This document shows positions 1-6,118 of a stretch of 7,083 nucleotides of DNA, in pieces; position 1 is the first letter of the stretch, and each line of letters opens with the position of its first letter. The notes beneath the pieces are model-generated. The model did not search any database. It saw only the letters and a list, made by a program, of their open reading frames with translations, and was not told where the DNA came from. This DNA is from Xanthobacteraceae bacterium (GTDB lineage Bacteria > Pseudomonadota > Alphaproteobacteria > Rhizobiales > Xanthobacteraceae): positions 1 through 7,083 of the forward strand of contig JASHQO010000421.1 of assembly GCA_030039105.1 (NCBI GenBank), read 5' to 3'. A program made the position numbers and the translations under genes.

Positions 1-1
1 G

Positions 2-403
2 ATGCGCCGCCCGACCGGAATGGTAGAATCGATCGACCAGCTTGCCGGCCTTGCCCGCACCAACCCGACCGCGGCGTTCTTCCTCGCGATGCTGCTGTTC
101 TCCATGGCGGGAGTGCCGCCGCTCGCCGGCTTCTTTGCGAAATTCTATGTGTTCCTTGCCGCCATCAAGGCCGGACTCTATCTGCTCGCGGTGATCGGCG
201 TGGTGGTGAGCGTGGTCGGCGCCTATTATTATCTCGCCATCGTCAAGATCATGTATTTCGACGAAGTTGCGGCGGGCTTCAATACCATGCCGATCGAATT
301 GAAAGTGGTGCTCGCGGTGTGCGGCCTGTTCAATATCCTGTTCGTCTTCTATCCGGGGCCGCTGATCGGCGCGGCGAGCGCTGCGGCCCGTTCGCTGTTC
401 TGA
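2..403 (+). CDS. nuoN: NADH-quinone oxidoreductase subunit N, C-terminal part
   Basis: This is the end of the proton-pumping membrane subunit NuoN of respiratory complex I, in the cytoplasmic membrane. The reading frame is open from the window edge, so the Met at base 2 is internal and the true start lies upstream. About 133 residues are visible, against roughly 480 for the family. The fragment has the conserved loop and helix reading FSMAGVPPLAGFFAKFYVF (residues 33-51), whose Lys47 lies in the motif that carries a conserved membrane lysine in NuoN/antiporter-like subunits. At least three hydrophobic helices follow from about residue 24: roughly 24-45, 58-82 and 99-120. The frame ends in TGA at 401-403, which shares its last base with the birA start. 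The position at the end of a nuo operon, just before birA, is familiar from rhizobial genomes (recalled, not searched). NuoL and NuoM are related, but the motif context and the position as last nuo gene favour NuoN. Confidence 0.93.
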   Translation: MRRPTGMVESIDQLAGLARTNPTAAFFLAMLLFSMAGVPPLAGFFAKFYVFLAAIKAGLYLLAVIGVVVSVVGAYYYLAIVKIMYFDEVAAGFNTMPIELKVVLAVCGLFNILFVFYPGPLIGAASAAARSLF

Positions 404-1182
404 TGCAGCTTGACCCCGCGGCGGCTGCGGCGGGCTTCCGTCTTTCGGCCCACGATACGCTGCCGTCGACCAACACCGAGGCCTTGGAGCTCGCGCGTCG
501 CGGCGAACAGGGCCCGTTGTGGATCACGGCGCGGCAGCAGACCGCAGGCCGCGGCCGGCGCGGCAGAGCATGGGTTTCGCCGCCCGGAAATTTCTACGGC
601 ACGCTCTTGCTGTGCGACCCGGCGCCGCCCGAAGCCGCCGCGCAACTGTCGTTCGTTGCCGGGCTCGCCGTTCATGACGCCATAGTCGATTGCGCACCAA
701 CCTTGCGCGAAAAGCTGGCGCTGAAATGGCCGAACGACGTTCTGTGCGCTACGCAAAAGCTCGCCGGCACCCTGATCGAGAGCGAGATGGTCGACTCCCG
801 GCTTGCGGTCGCGATCGGCATTGGTGTGAACTGCATGCATCATCCGGTGCGGACGGCCTATTCGGCGACCGATCTCGCCTCCGCCGGCGTAACGGTCATT
901 GCGGACGGGCTGTTCAGGGCATTGGCCGTCGCCATGGCGCGCCGGCTCGTCCAATGGGGCCGCGGCGTGGGCTTTGCATCGGTTCGTTCGGCTTGGCTCG
1001 ACCGCGCGACCGGCCTCGGCGACGTCATGCAGGTGCGGTTGCCGGACCGCAAATTCTCCGGTCGTTTTGAAGCCCTCGATGACCACGGCCGGCTGCTGCT
1101 ACGCTTGGCCGACGACACATTACAGACGATTACCGCGGGCGACGTCTTTCCCGTCGCTGCAATTCCCCGGGGCGCAGCCTGA
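403..1182 (+). CDS. birA: biotin--[acetyl-CoA-carboxylase] ligase
   Basis: A cytoplasmic enzyme that makes biotinyl-AMP from biotin and ATP and attaches the biotin to a lysine on the carrier domain of carboxylases such as acetyl-CoA and propionyl-CoA carboxylase. The 259-residue protein has the full catalytic signature: STNTEA (22-27), the adenylate-binding loop GRGRRGRAW (49-57), KWPND (108-112), KLAGTLIE (119-126) and GIGVN (139-143). A short C-terminal SH3-like domain follows (about 205-255). There is no N-terminal helix-turn-helix, so this is a group I ligase without the repressor function of E. coli BirA. I chose the ATG at 403, in the TGATG overlap with nuoN, over an in-frame ATG at 319. 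The longer start would add 28 residues inside nuoN that do not resemble the family. No Shine-Dalgarno is obvious, which fits coupling to nuoN translation. Confidence 0.95.
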   Translation: MQLDPAAAAAGFRLSAHDTLPSTNTEALELARRGEQGPLWITARQQTAGRGRRGRAWVSPPGNFYGTLLLCDPAPPEAAAQLSFVAGLAVHDAIVDCAPTLREKLALKWPNDVLCATQKLAGTLIESEMVDSRLAVAIGIGVNCMHHPVRTAYSATDLASAGVTVIADGLFRALAVAMARRLVQWGRGVGFASVRSAWLDRATGLGDVMQVRLPDRKFSGRFEALDDHGRLLLRLADDTLQTITAGDVFPVAAIPRGAA

Positions 1183-2849
1183 TGGCGCAGAACGAGCTTG
1201 TTTTTGCGCCGCTCGGCGGCGTCGGCGAGATCGGGATGAACCTCTCGATCTACGGTTTTGGCGACGAACGCCGCCGGCAGTGGCTGATCGTCGATTGCGG
1301 CGTGTCGTTTGCATCGGAAGAGCAGTTGCCCGGCGTCGATCTTATCCTGCCGGACATCCGCTTCCTGGTCGAGGAGCGCAAGAACATCGTCGGCTTGGTG
1401 TTGACCCATGGCCACGAGGACCACCTCGGCGCGCTGATCGACCTATGGCCGCGGCTCAAAGTGCCGCTCTATGCGACGCCGTTCACGGCCGCCCTGTTTG
1501 AGGCCAAGCGCCTGTCCGAGCCCGGCGCGCCGCCGGTGCCGGTTAAGGTGGTGCCGGTGGGTGGACGGCTGACGCTCGGGCCGTTCACCATCGACTTCAT
1601 CAACGTTGCCCATTCGATTCCGGAATCCAACGCGCTCGCCATCCGCACCCCGGCCGGCATCGTGCTGCATACCGGCGACTGGAAGATCGACCCGACGCCG
1701 CTGATCGGAGCGCCGACCGACCAGGCGCGATTGACCGCGCTGGGCGACGAGGGCGTACTGGCGCTCGTCGGCGATTCCACTAATGCGGTGCGCGAGGGCC
1801 GCTCGCCCTCGGAAGCCGACGTGGCGCGCACGCTCGCCGACTTGATCCGCAGCGCGCCGGCCCGTGTCGCCGTCACGACTTTCGCCTCCCATGTCGGGCG
1901 CATCCGCGCCGTTGCCGATGCCGCCCGCGCTGCCGACCGCGAAGTGGTGATCGTCGGTCGCGCCATGGAGCGCGTCACCCAGGTGGCACGCGAGACCGGC
2001 TATCTCGATGGCGTGCAGGATTTTCGCAGCGTCGAAAGCTACGGTTATTTGCCGCCCGACAAGGTGTTGGCGCTTTGCACCGGCAGCCAAGGCGAGCCGC
2101 GCGCGGCGCTGGCGCGCATCGCCGAGGACGAGCATCCGGAGGTCACGTTAGGGAAGGGCGACCGCGTGATCTTTTCCTCCCGCGCCATTCCCGGCAACGA
2201 AAAGGCCGTAGGACGGGTGATCAATGGTCTTGTTTCGCAAGGAATCGATGTCATCACCGACCGGACTCACCTCGTGCACGTGTCGGGCCATCCGCGCCGC
2301 GCCGAACTGCTGGATATGATCGCCTGGGTGCGGCCGAAGATCCTAATTCCGGCCCACGGCGAGCCACTGCATTTGGCCGAGCACGCGGAGTTGGCGCGTG
2401 GCGCCGGGGTGCCGCATGTGCTCACCTGCCGCAATGGCGATCTGGTGCGGCTCGGCGGCGATGGCGCGCAGATTATCGACGAGCTTCCATCCGGCCGGCT
2501 CTACAAGGACGGCGCGCTGCTCGTCAACGCCGCATCCAAGACCGTGTCGGCGCGACGCCGTCTGAGCTTTGCCGGCATCGTCACGGTGGCATTGGCGTTG
2601 AGCGAGAAGGGTGTCCTGGTCGCCGATCCGGAAATCGAGTTGATCGGCATTCCCGAGACCGACGCCGGCGGCGCTTCGATGATGGAGATCGTCCGCGACG
2701 CGGTCGAGGAGGCCTTCGAGTCGCTGCCAAAGCCGCGGCGGCGCGACCCCGACATCGTGGCGGAGGCGGCGCGGCGCGGCGTGCGAGCGGCCATTGCCGA
2801 GCGCTGGAACAAGAAGCCGATGTGCCACGTGCACGTTCTTGAGGTCTAG
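1182..2849 (+). CDS. rnj: ribonuclease J (metallo-beta-lactamase/beta-CASP RNase)
   Basis: A cytoplasmic zinc-dependent ribonuclease of the beta-CASP family, with 5'-to-3' exonuclease and endonuclease activity in RNA processing and decay. The 555-residue length matches RNase J. The N-terminal metallo-beta-lactamase part carries THGHEDHLGAL (75-85) with metal ligands His76, His78, Asp80 and His81. It also has His144 in VAHSIPES and Asp166 in LHTGDWKID. The beta-CASP region follows with GDSTNA (197-202), TTFASHVGRI (232-241) and the CTGSQGEP loop (299-306). FSSRAIPGNE lies at 331-340, VHVSGHPRRAEL (365-376) with His366 and His370, and IPAHGEP with His392. A C-terminal domain of about 100 residues ends in CHVHVLEV. 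The start is the ATG in the TGATG overlap with birA, so translation is probably coupled. The plant/archaeal CPSF-like relatives and RNase Z are less likely given the length and the RNase J-type C-terminus. Confidence 0.95.
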   Translation: MAQNELVFAPLGGVGEIGMNLSIYGFGDERRRQWLIVDCGVSFASEEQLPGVDLILPDIRFLVEERKNIVGLVLTHGHEDHLGALIDLWPRLKVPLYATPFTAALFEAKRLSEPGAPPVPVKVVPVGGRLTLGPFTIDFINVAHSIPESNALAIRTPAGIVLHTGDWKIDPTPLIGAPTDQARLTALGDEGVLALVGDSTNAVREGRSPSEADVARTLADLIRSAPARVAVTTFASHVGRIRAVADAARAADREVVIVGRAMERVTQVARETGYLDGVQDFRSVESYGYLPPDKVLALCTGSQGEPRAALARIAEDEHPEVTLGKGDRVIFSSRAIPGNEKAVGRVINGLVSQGIDVITDRTHLVHVSGHPRRAELLDMIAWVRPKILIPAHGEPLHLAEHAELARGAGVPHVLTCRNGDLVRLGGDGAQIIDELPSGRLYKDGALLVNAASKTVSARRRLSFAGIVTVALALSEKGVLVADPEIELIGIPETDAGGASMMEIVRDAVEEAFESLPKPRRRDPDIVAEAARRGVRAAIAERWNKKPMCHVHVLEV

Positions 2850-2923
2850 CGCCGGTGGGCCGCGTTGCTTATCTGCGCCGACGTCCATATTTGTACTGAA
2901 ATCAGGGATTTAACCTTTTCCCC

Positions 2924-3895
2924 ATGTTTCGATGGTTGGCGCCTTTATTGCTGTTGGCCGGCAAACCCGAGGTGCTGCTCCGCATCCTCGTCGCCGCCAT
3001 CGCGGCCGCCGTGCTGTTCTTCGGTGTCTGGCTGGCCTCGAATATCGCGCTCACCTTCGACCAGCTCAAAAATACTTACATCGCTGCAACCTACGGCGTC
3101 GTGCTGCTGTGTTTCTTCATCGGCGTCGGTATTGTCGCGTGGCTGCGGTTGCGCCGGCTCTCGGCACCGCCCCAAAAGCGCGTGCCGCACACCCCGGTAC
3201 CCGAAACGCCGCTGCCGGATGCGGTCGTCGCCAAACGCGCCGAGCAGATATCGCGGCAGTGGCAACGCGGCAGCCGTGCCGCGGCCGCAGCAAAGTCAAG
3301 ACCGCTGCCGTCGGCCAATGCGGTCGAGCCGCAGCAGCAAGAGATATCGCCGCCGCGGGCGTCGCTCGCGGTCACCGGGCCGGGCTTCGCCGGCAAGACC
3401 GCCCTGATCGCGCGCCTCGCTCAGGCAACGAGCGCCGCCGCGGGCAGCGATACCGTGCGCCTGGTCGATGCTGGGCCGATTGACGGCGACGAGCGCCACC
3501 TTGCCGGTATCGTCGCCGCTGCGGCGGCAACCGATGGCATCCTGTTCGTGGTCGATCAGGATTTGCGCGCGCCGGAAGTTGCCGCAATCGCGCGGCTGAT
3601 GAAGACCGGCAAGCCGCTCTATGTCGTGCTCAACAAGTCGGATCAGTTCAATGCCTCGGATCGCGACGCCATCCTGGTGTCGATCCGCAACAAGATGCCG
3701 AAGGGTTTTGCGCCGGGCGACGTGGTCTCGGTCGCAGTGGCGCCAAGTCCGGTCGAACGCCAGATTGAAGACGCCCGCGGCACGGTGCGCGTTGAACTGC
3801 GCCGGTCGTCGCCCGATCTGCGCGCCTTGACCAATCTGCTCGGCCGCGTCGTCCCGCCGGCGGCCGGGCGTGGGTTGCGCTTCGAGCCGGCTTAA
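2924..3895 (+). CDS. membrane-anchored degenerate GTPase-like protein
   Basis: I do not recognise a named family for this 323-residue protein. Residues 18-40 and 55-76 are two strongly hydrophobic segments, likely membrane helices. A linker rich in Pro, Gln, Ala and Arg follows (about 79-145), then a P-loop GTPase-like domain (about 147-310). Its G1 motif is GPGFAGKT (152-159) and G4 is NKSD (237-240). The G3 position reads VDAGP (181-185) instead of VDTPG, and only 24 residues separate the P-loop Lys158 from Asp182, too few for a normal switch I. The domain aligns with that of the next gene, so the two are paralogues. From these features I infer a cytoplasmic-membrane protein with impaired or no GTP hydrolysis that probably works with its neighbour. 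The ATG at 2924 is the best start: an in-frame TGA lies at 2897 and the helices follow directly. No good Shine-Dalgarno precedes it; the nearest, AGGG at 2904-2907, is 16 bases away. Base composition matches the neighbours. Confidence 0.85.
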   Translation: MFRWLAPLLLLAGKPEVLLRILVAAIAAAVLFFGVWLASNIALTFDQLKNTYIAATYGVVLLCFFIGVGIVAWLRLRRLSAPPQKRVPHTPVPETPLPDAVVAKRAEQISRQWQRGSRAAAAAKSRPLPSANAVEPQQQEISPPRASLAVTGPGFAGKTALIARLAQATSAAAGSDTVRLVDAGPIDGDERHLAGIVAAAAATDGILFVVDQDLRAPEVAAIARLMKTGKPLYVVLNKSDQFNASDRDAILVSIRNKMPKGFAPGDVVSVAVAPSPVERQIEDARGTVRVELRRSSPDLRALTNLLGRVVPPAAGRGLRFEPA

Positions 3896-3899
3896 GGAG
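3894..3899 (+). promoter_or_regulatory. strong ribosome binding site for the DUF697 GTPase
   Basis: AAGGAG lies 11 bases upstream of the ATG at 3911 and overlaps the TAA stop (3893-3895) of the preceding GTPase-like gene. This supports the start chosen for the second gene and suggests that the pair is translated from one message, with ribosomes ending the first gene directly on the site. Confidence 0.75.
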
Positions 3900-3910
3900 C
3901 GCAAGCTGCT

Positions 3911-5182
3911 ATGAACGACCAATCCATCCTGCCCGATACGGTCGAAGCGTTGCGCACGTTGTCGGGCGATGCGCGGTTGCGCCCGCAGGAGCGCGCCGCG
4001 ATCGAACGGGAAATGCACGACATCGAGGAGTTCACCGCGAAACTCGAAAACGGCCGCCTCGAGATCGCAGCCTTCGGCGAGGTCGGCTCCGGCAAGAGCG
4101 CGCTGCTCAATGCGCTTGCCGGCGAGAAGATTTTCGCGGTGTCCGCCGAGCACGGCTCGACCGACAAGGTGGCAAAGACCGGCTTCAAGAATACCAAGCT
4201 GGTCCTGGTCGACACGCCAGGCATCAACGAAGCGGCCGGGGAACTGCGCGGCAAGCTTGCCGAGGAGACGGTGCGCTATACCGACCTCGTGCTGTTCGTC
4301 GCCGACGGCGACCTCAACCGGGTCGAGCTCGATGCCTTCCGGCAGCTCAGCGACCTGCACAAGCCGGTGATCCTGGTAATCAACAAGGCTGACCTGTTCG
4401 GGGCGGCCCAGATCAAGGAAATCTCGGAGTCGATCCTGCGCAAGGTCGGCAACCGGCTCGGCGCCGCCGATATCGTGTTCGCCGCCGCGGCGCCGAAGGA
4501 AGCCGAGCGCGAGATCCATAAGGCCGACGGCAGCATCGAAGTCGTCGCCTTCCAGCCGAAACCCAAAATCGAGGCGCTCGAGGCGCGCATGCTCGAGGTC
4601 CTCGACCGCGAGGACAAGGCGATCATCGCACTCAATGCCAGCCTGTTTGCCTCCGACGTCAGCGACCGCATCAAGGAACTCAAGCAGCACGTGCGCGGCA
4701 AGGAGGTGAAGCGGCTGATCAACTACTTCATGGTCGGCAAGGCGCTGGTGGTCGGCATCACGCCGGTTCCGGTGTTCGATATTCTCGGCGGCATGGCGAC
4801 CGACGCGGTGCTGGTACAGCGGATCGGCGCCATCTACGGCACCGACTTCACGCTGAAGAACGCGCAAAACATGGTGCTGGAGATCCTGCGCGCTTGGGGC
4901 CTGACAGCGGCGGCCGAGTACGGCTTGCATGTTGCCGCCGATTTGCTGCGCACCGTGACCTTCGGCACCAGCACCGTCATTACCGCGGTGCCGCAGGGCC
5001 TGGCTGCAGCCTGGAGCACCTACGTGGTCGGCAATGCCGCCAACATCTATTTCCGCGATGCCGGCTGGGGCGGCCGCTCGCCCAAGGATATCGTCCAGGA
5101 CATACTGGCCGGGGCCGAGAAGGAGAAAACCAGCATCCTCGGCCCAGTGCGCGACCAGTTGAAAGCAAAGTTCGGCCGCTAA
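3911..5182 (+). CDS. Era/Der-like GTPase with C-terminal DUF697-type region
   Basis: A 423-residue protein with a predicted helical, charged N-terminus (1-48), a GTPase domain (about 50-232) and a C-terminal DUF697-like region (about 235-390). All G motifs look intact: G1 GEVGSGKS (56-63), a candidate switch-I Thr84 in GSTDK, G3 DTPG (101-104) and G4 NKAD (158-161), with AAAAP (191-195) at the G5 position. The C-terminal part has the Pro-rich hydrophobic hairpin VGITPVPVFDILGG (281-294) and a second hydrophobic stretch at 341-375. Both resemble DUF697 proteins such as YcjF and cyanobacterial GTPase-DUF697 proteins. The likely role is a GTP-regulated protein at the inner membrane; its cargo or process is unknown. 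It follows the paralogous degenerate GTPase by 15 bases with a strong Shine-Dalgarno, so the two are almost certainly co-expressed. It is not Era (no KH domain) nor Der (one G domain only). Family assignment is from motif memory, not a search. Confidence 0.9.
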   Translation: MNDQSILPDTVEALRTLSGDARLRPQERAAIEREMHDIEEFTAKLENGRLEIAAFGEVGSGKSALLNALAGEKIFAVSAEHGSTDKVAKTGFKNTKLVLVDTPGINEAAGELRGKLAEETVRYTDLVLFVADGDLNRVELDAFRQLSDLHKPVILVINKADLFGAAQIKEISESILRKVGNRLGAADIVFAAAAPKEAEREIHKADGSIEVVAFQPKPKIEALEARMLEVLDREDKAIIALNASLFASDVSDRIKELKQHVRGKEVKRLINYFMVGKALVVGITPVPVFDILGGMATDAVLVQRIGAIYGTDFTLKNAQNMVLEILRAWGLTAAAEYGLHVAADLLRTVTFGTSTVITAVPQGLAAAWSTYVVGNAANIYFRDAGWGGRSPKDIVQDILAGAEKEKTSILGPVRDQLKAKFGR

Positions 5183-5211
5183 GGGCGCCAACACTCACTG
5201 CCGGGGACAGC

Positions 5212-5216
5212 AGGAG
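5212..5216 (+). promoter_or_regulatory. ribosome binding site deciding the epimerase start
   Basis: AGGAG sits 10 bases before the ATG at 5227. The reading frame is open much further upstream, into the GTPase gene, so this site together with the family N-terminus decides the start. Confidence 0.7.
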
Positions 5217-5226
5217 AGACAATCAC

Positions 5227-5631
5227 ATGATCGGCAGGCTCAATCACGTGGCGATCGCGGTGCGCGATCTCGGCAAAGCGGCGGCCGTGTACCGCGACAC
5301 TTTGGGCGCCGAGGTTTCGGCCGCGGTGCCGCAGCCGGACCATGGTGTGACCACAGTGTTCATCACACTGCCGAACACCAAGATCGAACTGTTGGAGCCG
5401 CTCGGCGAAAACTCGCCGATCGCGAAATTCCTGGAAAAGAGCCCCGGCGGTGGCATGCATCATCTCTGTTACGAGGTCGACGATATCCGCGCTGCCCGCG
5501 ATGCGCTGAAAGCTGCCGGCGCCCGCGTGCTCGGCGATGGCGAGCCGAAGATCGGGGCCCACGGCAAGCCGGTGCTGTTTCTGCACCCGAAGGATTTTTT
5601 CGGTACGCTGGTCGAACTGGAGCAGGCGTAA
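5227..5631 (+). CDS. mce: methylmalonyl-CoA epimerase
   Basis: A cytoplasmic metal-dependent enzyme of the vicinal-oxygen-chelate (glyoxalase-like) superfamily. It interconverts the (S) and (R) forms of methylmalonyl-CoA between propionyl-CoA carboxylase and methylmalonyl-CoA mutase, feeding propionate, odd-chain fatty acid and branched amino-acid carbon into succinyl-CoA. The 134 residues are the usual length. The N-terminal half has LNHVAIAVRDL with probable metal ligand His7, and KIELLEP with probable ligand Glu54. The second half has GGGMHHLCYEVDDI with His78/His79 (His79 the likelier ligand), and FGTLVELEQ with Glu130. The C-terminal IGAHGKPVLFLHPKD is typical of the family. The start is the ATG at 5227, since the in-frame extension upstream overlaps the GTPase gene. 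It lies 44 bases after the GTPase and 3 bases before the DUF1467 gene. Another VOC-fold enzyme is possible but less likely. Confidence 0.93.
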   Translation: MIGRLNHVAIAVRDLGKAAAVYRDTLGAEVSAAVPQPDHGVTTVFITLPNTKIELLEPLGENSPIAKFLEKSPGGGMHHLCYEVDDIRAARDALKAAGARVLGDGEPKIGAHGKPVLFLHPKDFFGTLVELEQA

Positions 5632-5634
5632 CGG

Positions 5635-5907
5635 ATGCCCGTCACCACCGGCATAGCGGTCTTCTTCCTGATCTGGTGGATCGTACTGTTCGCCGTGCTA
5701 CCGTGGGGCGTCCGCAGCCAACACGAGGAGGGCATTGTCGCCCCCGGCACCGACCCGGGCGCTCCGGCGCTGCCCAAGCTCGGCCGTGTGCTGCTGTGGA
5801 CCACCGTCGTCTCGCTAGTGGTGTTTGCCGCTTGCTATGTGATCTACGTCGACCGCTTAGTGACGTTAGATGGCTTATCGGCCCTCATAGGGCAAAGTTA
5901 TAAGTAA
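5635..5907 (+). CDS. DUF1467 family small membrane protein
   Basis: A 90-residue protein of unknown function, placed in DUF1467 on the pattern of a first helix (about 5-25) ending in LPWGVRSQHEEG (22-33). A short Pro-rich loop with PGTDPGAPALPK (37-48) and a second helix (about 51-71) follow. It is predicted to be an inner-membrane hairpin. The ATG is three bases after the epimerase stop, and GGAG (5619-5622) inside that gene can serve as Shine-Dalgarno at a 12-base distance, so the two genes are probably translated together. The last 15 or so codons are richer in A/T than the rest. They include a small inverted repeat GCCCT-CAT-AGGGC (5881-5893) with no T tract, which I do not call a terminator. 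Adjacency of epimerase, DUF1467 and proS is recalled from other Hyphomicrobiales. Confidence 0.9.
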   Translation: MPVTTGIAVFFLIWWIVLFAVLPWGVRSQHEEGIVAPGTDPGAPALPKLGRVLLWTTVVSLVVFAACYVIYVDRLVTLDGLSALIGQSYK

Positions 5908-5925
5908 ACTATATTGTTGAATCAA
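5897..5925 (-). promoter_or_regulatory. possible sigma70-type promoter, antisense to DUF1467/mce
   Basis: Read on the - strand, TTGATT (5925-5920) is followed after exactly 17 bases by TATAAC (5902-5897), matching 4/6 and 5/6 positions of the sigma70 consensus. Transcription would head into the 3' end of the DUF1467 gene in antisense. The surrounding 60 bases are AT-rich, which raises the chance of a coincidental match, so the call is tentative. Confidence 0.3.
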
Positions 5926-6000
5926 TAACTTAAATCGTGATCCTAAGACGCATAGACGGATTTTCGCGCAAATTTGCGGACCCGAAGCTCTCTCAAGGCC

Positions 6001-6029
6001 AAAAGAAAAAGCAGGGCAAATGCCCTGCT
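6001..6029 (-). terminator. rho-independent terminator, - strand orientation
   Basis: A perfect 8-base stem AGCAGGGC/GCCCTGCT (6010-6017 with 6022-6029) encloses the loop AAAT. Read on the - strand it is followed at once by TTTTTCTTTT (6010-6001), a good U tract. Read on the + strand the bases after the stem are CAAAAATCC, so it would not work well for the DUF1467 operon. It therefore implies a transcript coming from the right on the - strand, consistent with the possible small gene at 6119-6268. Confidence 0.65.
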
Positions 6030-6118
6030 CAAAAATCCTCATCTGAACCCTGAAGTTCCGCGTACTTTATGTGATTTTACGCCTGCACCGTAACAGTGAA
6101 GCCGCTTACGCGCCCGGG

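Noticed and set aside
319..402. In-frame upstream start for birA
   Set aside because: The extra 28 residues lie inside nuoN and do not resemble the ligase family; the TGATG overlap start at 403 gives the normal N-terminus.
3296..5194. 632-codon open frame on the - strand covering most of both GTPase genes
   Set aside because: It has no recognisable domain, runs across the end of one gene, the junction and the whole of the next, and is explained by high GC. The + strand frames carry clear GTPase motifs and ribosome sites.
4894..5226. Upstream extension of the epimerase frame
   Set aside because: The extension is out of frame with, and inside, the GTPase gene, is Arg/Gly-rich, and lacks family similarity. 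AGGAG before 5227 fits the short form.
2850..5226. GTPase pair as part of a mobile element
   Set aside because: No transposase, integrase, terminal inverted repeats, flanking direct repeats or tRNA are visible, and base composition matches the neighbours.
5881..5893. GCCCT-CAT-AGGGC as the operon terminator
   Set aside because: It lies inside the DUF1467 coding region, has only a 5-base stem and is followed by AAAGTTATAA, not a T tract.
5967..5978. Perfect palindrome CGCAAATTTGCG as an operator
   Set aside because: A 12-base perfect palindrome is expected about once or twice by chance in 7 kb, and no promoter or second copy is near.
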